NCBI GenBank assembly: GCA_947460275.1
Contig: CANHHZ010000072.1
Coordinates: forward strand, 1 to 9,535
Length of the DNA: 9,535 nt
Origin: Sphingobacteriaceae bacterium
GTDB lineage: Bacteria > Bacteroidota > Bacteroidia > Sphingobacteriales > Sphingobacteriaceae
Direction of reading: 5' to 3'
The notes under the pieces: model-generated
What the model was told of the DNA's origin: nothing
Seen by the model: the letters and a program-made list of their open reading frames with translations, nothing else
Databases searched by the model: none
Program-made: the position numbers and the translations under genes
Part shown: positions 6,387 through 9,535 of the stretch, one piece after another
Position numbering within the stretch: the first letter of the stretch is position 1
Layout of the letters: each line of letters starts with the position of its first letter

Positions 6387-6926
6387 ATGTCAAATTTATT
6401 ACGTCTTATTATAGGTTTTGTTTTTGTTGGTGCCGCAGTTGCCCTGATGATTTTTCAATTTTGGGGTTGGGGAAGCTTACTGATTTTCTTAAGTATCTGT
6501 GTTTTTATTACCTATTTTTACAACGAAAATATGTTAATTGCGCAATGGTATTTGCGTAAAGAAAACATGCCAAAAGCCGAACAGTTTTTAAATAGAATTA
6601 AAAATTACGAGAAAGAACTTAACCGCATTCAACATGGTTATCATAACTTATTATTGGGCTTAATTGAATCTAGAAAAGCCCCAATGAAATCGGAAAAATT
6701 CTTTAAGTTAGCATTGAGTCAAGGTTTACACATGGACCATAACGTTGCATTGGCTAAACTAAGTTTGGCAGGTATTGCCATGGCTAAAAGAAACAAACGC
6801 GAAGCGCAAATGTACTTGACAGAGGCTAAAAAAGCTGATAAAAATAAATTATTGGCCGATCAAATTAAACAAATGAAAGACCAAATGGTGATGATGGATA
6901 AACAACAGGTAAGATATACCCGTTAA
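6387..6926 (+). CDS. Two-TM membrane protein with TPR-like helical repeats, function unknown
   Basis: The 179-aa product starts with two hydrophobic segments (about 4-23 and 29-45) joined by FWGWGS, forming a likely membrane hairpin. The remainder is helical and reads like degenerate tetratricopeptide repeats: about 48-72 (IAQWYLRKENMPKAEQFLNR), 84-113 (LLLGLIESRK through KFFKLALSQG) and 120-152 (ALAKLSLAGIAMAKRNKREA and following). A final charged helix is rich in Met, Lys and Gln (155-175). No enzyme motif is visible. With the hairpin anchored, the repeats would probably face the cytoplasm and act as a protein-binding scaffold, which is inference. It is a single-gene unit, divergent from the thioredoxin-fold gene across 85 bp of AT-rich DNA, and ends at a strong terminator. 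I do not recognise a named family. Confidence 0.85.
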   Translation: MSNLLRLIIGFVFVGAAVALMIFQFWGWGSLLIFLSICVFITYFYNENMLIAQWYLRKENMPKAEQFLNRIKNYEKELNRIQHGYHNLLLGLIESRKAPMKSEKFFKLALSQGLHMDHNVALAKLSLAGIAMAKRNKREAQMYLTEAKKADKNKLLADQIKQMKDQMVMMDKQQVRYTR

Positions 6927-6949
6927 TCCAATCAATTTAATCTTGTAAT

Positions 6950-6981
6950 AAAAATCCGAAAACACAATTTTCGGATTTTTT
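6950..6981. terminator. Bidirectional intrinsic terminator
   Basis: A perfect 13-bp stem (AAAAATCCGAAAA at 6950-6962 with its complement at 6968-6980) and a 5-base loop CACAA, followed by T-rich sequence on the plus strand. On the minus strand the hairpin is likewise followed by TTTTTATTA. It ends the two-TM gene, whose stop is about 24 bases upstream, and also the minus-strand 69-aa gene, whose TAA (6980-6982) overlaps the stem. Confidence 0.9.
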
Positions 6982-7189
6982 ATTTTTCATCTAAACGGTC
7001 AAAGTTTTGGTTTATATCAGAAATGTTTTTACTAATGATGTCTTCTTCTAAACTGCTTTCATTGTTGCAAAACATTTCTTCTACTTGTATTCGGCTTATT
7101 AACTGCCTAATGAGCGAAAAATTGAAAGCATCTTTATTCAGTTTAATACAATATTCGTTTTCGGTAATTTCTAAAATGGAGTTGATCAT
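6980..7189 (-). CDS. Small hypothetical protein, 69 aa
   Basis: I do not recognise a named family. The 69-aa product begins with a short beta-like stretch (SILEITENEYCIKLNKDAF, 4-22), continues with an amphipathic helix (FSLIRQLISRIQVEEMF, 24-40) and ends in a highly acidic tail containing SLEEDIISKNISDINQNFDRLDEK. This layout (small strand, Leu/Ile-rich helix, acidic C-terminus) resembles short Bacteroidota proteins sometimes found as antitoxin-like partners, but no toxin gene is beside it. Support for it being real: its stop sits exactly at a bidirectional terminator, it fills the gap between two terminators, and no other gene overlaps it. A weak -7-like TATTTTTA (7210-7217, minus) precedes it. 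Two cysteines (C14, C41) are present. Coding status is probable, function open. Confidence 0.65.
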   Translation of the reverse strand: MINSILEITENEYCIKLNKDAFNFSLIRQLISRIQVEEMFCNNESSLEEDIISKNISDINQNFDRLDEK

Positions 7190-7219
7190 ATAGGTAATTT
7201 TATTTACCCTAAAAATAGG

Positions 7220-7251
7220 AAAGGCTTGTCGATATTTATCAACAAGCCTTT
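7220..7251 (-). terminator. Intrinsic terminator of lysS
   Basis: The arms AAAGGCTTGT (7220-7229) and ACAAGCCTTT (7242-7251) form a perfect 10-bp stem with a 12-base loop that can add a short inner stem. On the minus strand the hairpin lies about 45 bases after the lysS stop and is followed by CCTATTTTTAGG, a moderately U-rich tail. Confidence 0.8.
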
Positions 7252-7296
7252 TAAGTTTATGTTATGTTTTTGTTAAGGTAAAAAAGTGGTAAATCT

Positions 7297-9006
7297 TTAT
7301 TTATGTGATAAAAACAAGCCTTCATCAGTTTTTGAAACTTTTAAAACTCCTTTTCCTGTTAAAGATTTTAGCGTAGTGTCCCATTTTTTATTGCTCCAAT
7401 CGGTTAATTTTTCTTTTACTTCTGCCAAAGGTTTTTCTTCACCTTGTTTAACTAATTCAAACAATATGGTTTCATCGGCATTCATTTCAATTTTCTTTTT
7501 CTCTGGTCGCATTTGCGGAAAAAACAATACTTCTTGTATGGTTGATTGGTTGGTCATTAACATCACCAATCTGTCAATTCCAATGCCTAAACCCGAAGTA
7601 GGAGGCATACCGTATTCTAAAGCACGTACAAAGTCATCGTCCATCGCCATAGCTTCATCATCGCCTCTAGCGGCTAGTTTCAATTGCTCCTCAAAACGCT
7701 CTTTTTGATCGATAGGGTCGTTTAGTTCTGAATACGCGTTGGCAATTTCTTTTCCATTCACAAATAATTCAAAACGTTCTACTAAACCTTCTTTGCTGCG
7801 GTGTTTTTTGGCCAAAGGCGTCATTTCTAATGGATAATCGGTAATGTAGGTTGGCTGAATTAGGTTAGCTTCTACTTTTTCGCTAAACAACTCGTCTATT
7901 AATTTACCACGACCCATCGAGTCGTCTACTTCAATGTTTAAGCTTTTGCAAGTTGCTTTAATTTCTTCTTCGCTCATGGCCGAAACATCAATTCCTGTAT
8001 ATTTTTGAATTGATTCGTACATGGTCAGTTTTTCGTATGGGCCGGCAAAGTTAAGTTCATGTTCGCCAACTTTTACAACAGGTTTTCCGTGTATAGCTAA
8101 GGCTATTTTCTCTAAACATTCTTCCACCATGACCATCATCCAGATGTAGTCTTTGTAAGCTACATAAATTTCCATTGCGGTAAATTCTGGATTATGTGTG
8201 CGGTCCATACCTTCATTTCTGAACATTTTTCCGAACTCATACACACCATCAAAACCTGCAACAATTAATCTTTTTAAATACAGTTCGTTCGCAATGCGAA
8301 GGAAAAGTGGCATATCTAAAGTGTTGTGGTGCGTTTCGAAAGGACGAGCGGCAGCACCACCATGCACAGCTTGTAAAATTGGCGTTTCTACTTCCATCCA
8401 TCCTTGGTTATCGAAGTAGTTGCGCATGGTGTTAATCACTTTAGAGCGATTAATGAATATTTGCTTGTAATCTGGGTTTACGGTTAAATCTACATAACGC
8501 ATTCTATAACGCAATTCAGGATTGGTAAATCCATCATATACATTGCCTTCATCATCACGTTTTACAATAGGTAAGGGGCGTAACGATTTAGAAAGTACCG
8601 TAAATTGGGTAACGTGTACAGAAATTTCGCCTGTTTGGGTGGTAAAAACATAACCTTTTACCCCAATAAAATCACCAATATCCAACAGTTTTTTAAATAC
8701 AGTATTGTACAAAGTTTTATCGTCTTCAGGACAAAGTTCATCGCGTTTTAGATAGATTTGAATACGACCTGTTGCATCTTGTAATTCTGCAAAAGATGCA
8801 GCTCCCATAATGTTTCTGCCCATAATACGGCCAGCAAGGCTAATGGTTTTATATGCAGTTTTATCTTTTTCGTAATTGGCTAATATATCTGCTGCATTGG
8901 CATTTATTTCGTATGCTTCTGCAGGATAAGGGTTGATCCCCAATTCGCGTAACTGTTTTAATGAATCGCGACGTAATAATTCCTGTTCTGATAATCCTGT
9001 ACTCAT
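7297..9006 (-). CDS. lysS: Lysyl-tRNA synthetase, class II
   Basis: LysRS charges tRNA-Lys with lysine using ATP in the cytosol. Domain order in the 569-aa protein: N-terminal OB-fold anticodon-binding domain (about 55-140, with SLAGRIMGRNIMGAASFAEL); linker with NPELRYRMRYVDL (162-173); class II core with motif 1 region ending in METP-like VETPIL (206-211), the GGAAARPF loop (216-223), motif 2 FRNEGMDRTHNPEFTAMEIY (262-281) and motif 3 GLGIGIDRLVML (472-483). A charged tail of about 67 residues follows the usual end of the enzyme (FFPQMRPE, 495-502) and looks like a small helical or winged-helix domain. E. coli LysS has about 505 aa. The ATG at 9004-9006 is preceded by an A-rich leader and a -7 box. 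A terminator lies downstream. It is a monocistronic housekeeping gene. Confidence 0.97.
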   Translation of the reverse strand: MSTGLSEQELLRRDSLKQLRELGINPYPAEAYEINANAADILANYEKDKTAYKTISLAGRIMGRNIMGAASFAELQDATGRIQIYLKRDELCPEDDKTLYNTVFKKLLDIGDFIGVKGYVFTTQTGEISVHVTQFTVLSKSLRPLPIVKRDDEGNVYDGFTNPELRYRMRYVDLTVNPDYKQIFINRSKVINTMRNYFDNQGWMEVETPILQAVHGGAAARPFETHHNTLDMPLFLRIANELYLKRLIVAGFDGVYEFGKMFRNEGMDRTHNPEFTAMEIYVAYKDYIWMMVMVEECLEKIALAIHGKPVVKVGEHELNFAGPYEKLTMYESIQKYTGIDVSAMSEEEIKATCKSLNIEVDDSMGRGKLIDELFSEKVEANLIQPTYITDYPLEMTPLAKKHRSKEGLVERFELFVNGKEIANAYSELNDPIDQKERFEEQLKLAARGDDEAMAMDDDFVRALEYGMPPTSGLGIGIDRLVMLMTNQSTIQEVLFFPQMRPEKKKIEMNADETILFELVKQGEEKPLAEVKEKLTDWSNKKWDTTLKSLTGKGVLKVSKTDEGLFLSHK

Positions 9007-9020
9007 TTATTTGTTTTTTG

Positions 9021-9028
9021 CAAAAGTA
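9021..9028 (-). promoter_or_regulatory. Bacteroidota -7 box of lysS
   Basis: On the minus strand TACTTTTG matches TAnnTTTG exactly and is followed by C and an A-rich leader that reaches the lysS ATG after 14 bases. A clear TTTG -33 element at about 20 bases upstream is not present. The 91-bp gap to the acyl-CoA synthetase stop leaves room for an independent promoter. Confidence 0.5.
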
Positions 9029-9097
9029 ATGATTTACTAGCTATAATTGCTGTTTGAACTGATAATTAGTTTGCTTTTGGCAGAACTTATTTAGGGT

Positions 9098-9535
9098 TTA
9101 ATCGGCCTCAACACCTTCTTGGTACATTTCATTTATTGCCTCTGCATATTTTTTTTCAACAATTCTGCGTTTTACCTTTAGTGTAGGAGTAATTTCTCCG
9201 TCTTCTATGCTAAATGGGTTGCGCTTGATTTTGAAGTTTTTGATGCGCTCAAATTTGGCCAATTCGTTCGATATTTTTTTAATGTCGCCCGCTATCCAAG
9301 CAATGATATCTTGATTAGGGATAAAATCATCACTTTCGTTAAAAAAATCGTCTTTTAAGTTAAATGTTTCTTGTAAAGTTTCTCTATTTGGGATAACTAT
9401 TGCGGTGATAAATTCGCGTTTGTCGCCAATCAAAAATAGTTGATCAATTTTAGGACTCTTTAAATAGATATTTTCAACAGGTGTTGGATAAATATTTTTA
9501 CCATATGCATTTACAATCATGTTTTTCAACCTATC
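9098..9535 (-). CDS. AMP-forming (long-chain) acyl-CoA synthetase, C-terminal part (5' end outside window)
   Basis: This enzyme family activates fatty acids to acyl-AMP and then acyl-CoA. The 145 codons visible form the mobile C-terminal domain: the hinge DRLKNMIVNAYGKNIYPTPVE begins at the window edge, followed by LFLIGDKREFITAIVIP and, near the end, the segment EITPTLKVKRRIVEKKYAEAI. In that segment the lysine after TPTL is the expected catalytic lysine of adenylation. The frame is open to the edge, so the TTG at 9527-9529 and the ATG six bases further on are internal codons. The adenylate-forming P-loop and core motifs lie outside the window. The ending (KRRIVEKKY...MYQEG) fits the long-chain FadD/FAA type better than acetyl-CoA synthetase. 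Exact substrate cannot be judged. Confidence 0.92.
   Translation of the reverse strand, partial: DRLKNMIVNAYGKNIYPTPVENIYLKSPKIDQLFLIGDKREFITAIVIPNRETLQETFNLKDDFFNESDDFIPNQDIIAWIAGDIKKISNELAKFERIKNFKIKRNPFSIEDGEITPTLKVKRRIVEKKYAEAINEMYQEGVEAD

Noticed and set aside
7286..7708. 140-codon open frame on the plus strand across the end of lysS
   Set aside because: It is antisense to a certain lysS coding region, with low-complexity Ser/Phe-rich sequence typical of a shadow frame; no promoter or family features.
1..9535. CRISPR array, insertion sequence, prophage, tRNA or tmRNA gene
   Set aside because: No regularly spaced repeats, transposase or integrase motifs, terminal inverted repeats or cloverleaf-like sequence were seen; SmpB is present but its RNA partner is not here.

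Overview
The window is ordinary chromosomal DNA from a member of the Bacteroidota, most likely a Sphingobacteriaceae/Pedobacter-like organism. The DNA is AT-rich and starts lack Shine-Dalgarno sequences, being preceded by A/T-rich leaders. Several genes are preceded by the Bacteroidota -7 box TAnnTTTG, in one case with a TTTG -33 element at the expected spacing. Protein hallmarks agree: a lysyl-tRNA synthetase with a C-terminal extension, an NRAMP transporter fused to a universal-stress domain, and a WCDDS-type thioredoxin-fold protein. The genus is inference. No mobile element, CRISPR array, tRNA or rRNA is visible, and I found no convincing new multi-gene system.

Layout. Positions 2-562 (+) hold the 3' end of priA (replication restart helicase), followed by pcm (+, isoaspartyl protein repair). 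Pcm converges on smpB (-, trans-translation) across a degenerate 7-bp repeat tract. Next comes a two-gene metal operon on the minus strand: a DtxR/MntR-type repressor (3814-4470) whose stop codon overlaps the start of an NRAMP-UspA fusion transporter (1955-3814). Its promoter region carries a large palindrome (4482-4517) centred on the repressor gene's own -7 box, which suggests autoregulation by metal-loaded repressor. A divergent Lrp/AsnC regulator (4612-5085, +) has the best promoter in the window.

Then come ung (-, uracil-DNA glycosylase) and, one base upstream of it, a secreted or lipid-free periplasmic thioredoxin-fold protein (5780-6301, -). These two form an apparent operon. Divergent from them is a two-TM protein with TPR-like helices (6387-6926, +) ending in a strong bidirectional terminator. 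The terminator overlaps the stop codon of a 69-aa minus-strand protein of unknown function. lysS (7297-9006, -) follows with its own terminator. The right edge holds the C-terminal 145 codons of an AMP-forming acyl-CoA synthetase (minus strand, truncated by the window).

Working together: the only clear functional unit is the MntR/NRAMP-Usp operon for manganese (or iron) homeostasis. The rest are housekeeping genes (replication restart, protein repair, ribosome rescue, base excision repair, tRNA charging, fatty acid activation) with individual promoters. No gene-free stretch exceeds 300 bases. The longest are the mntR-lrp divergent region (141 bp), the smpB-mntH gap (135 bp, nothing convincing seen) and the gap upstream of the 69-aa gene (107 bp, lysS terminator).
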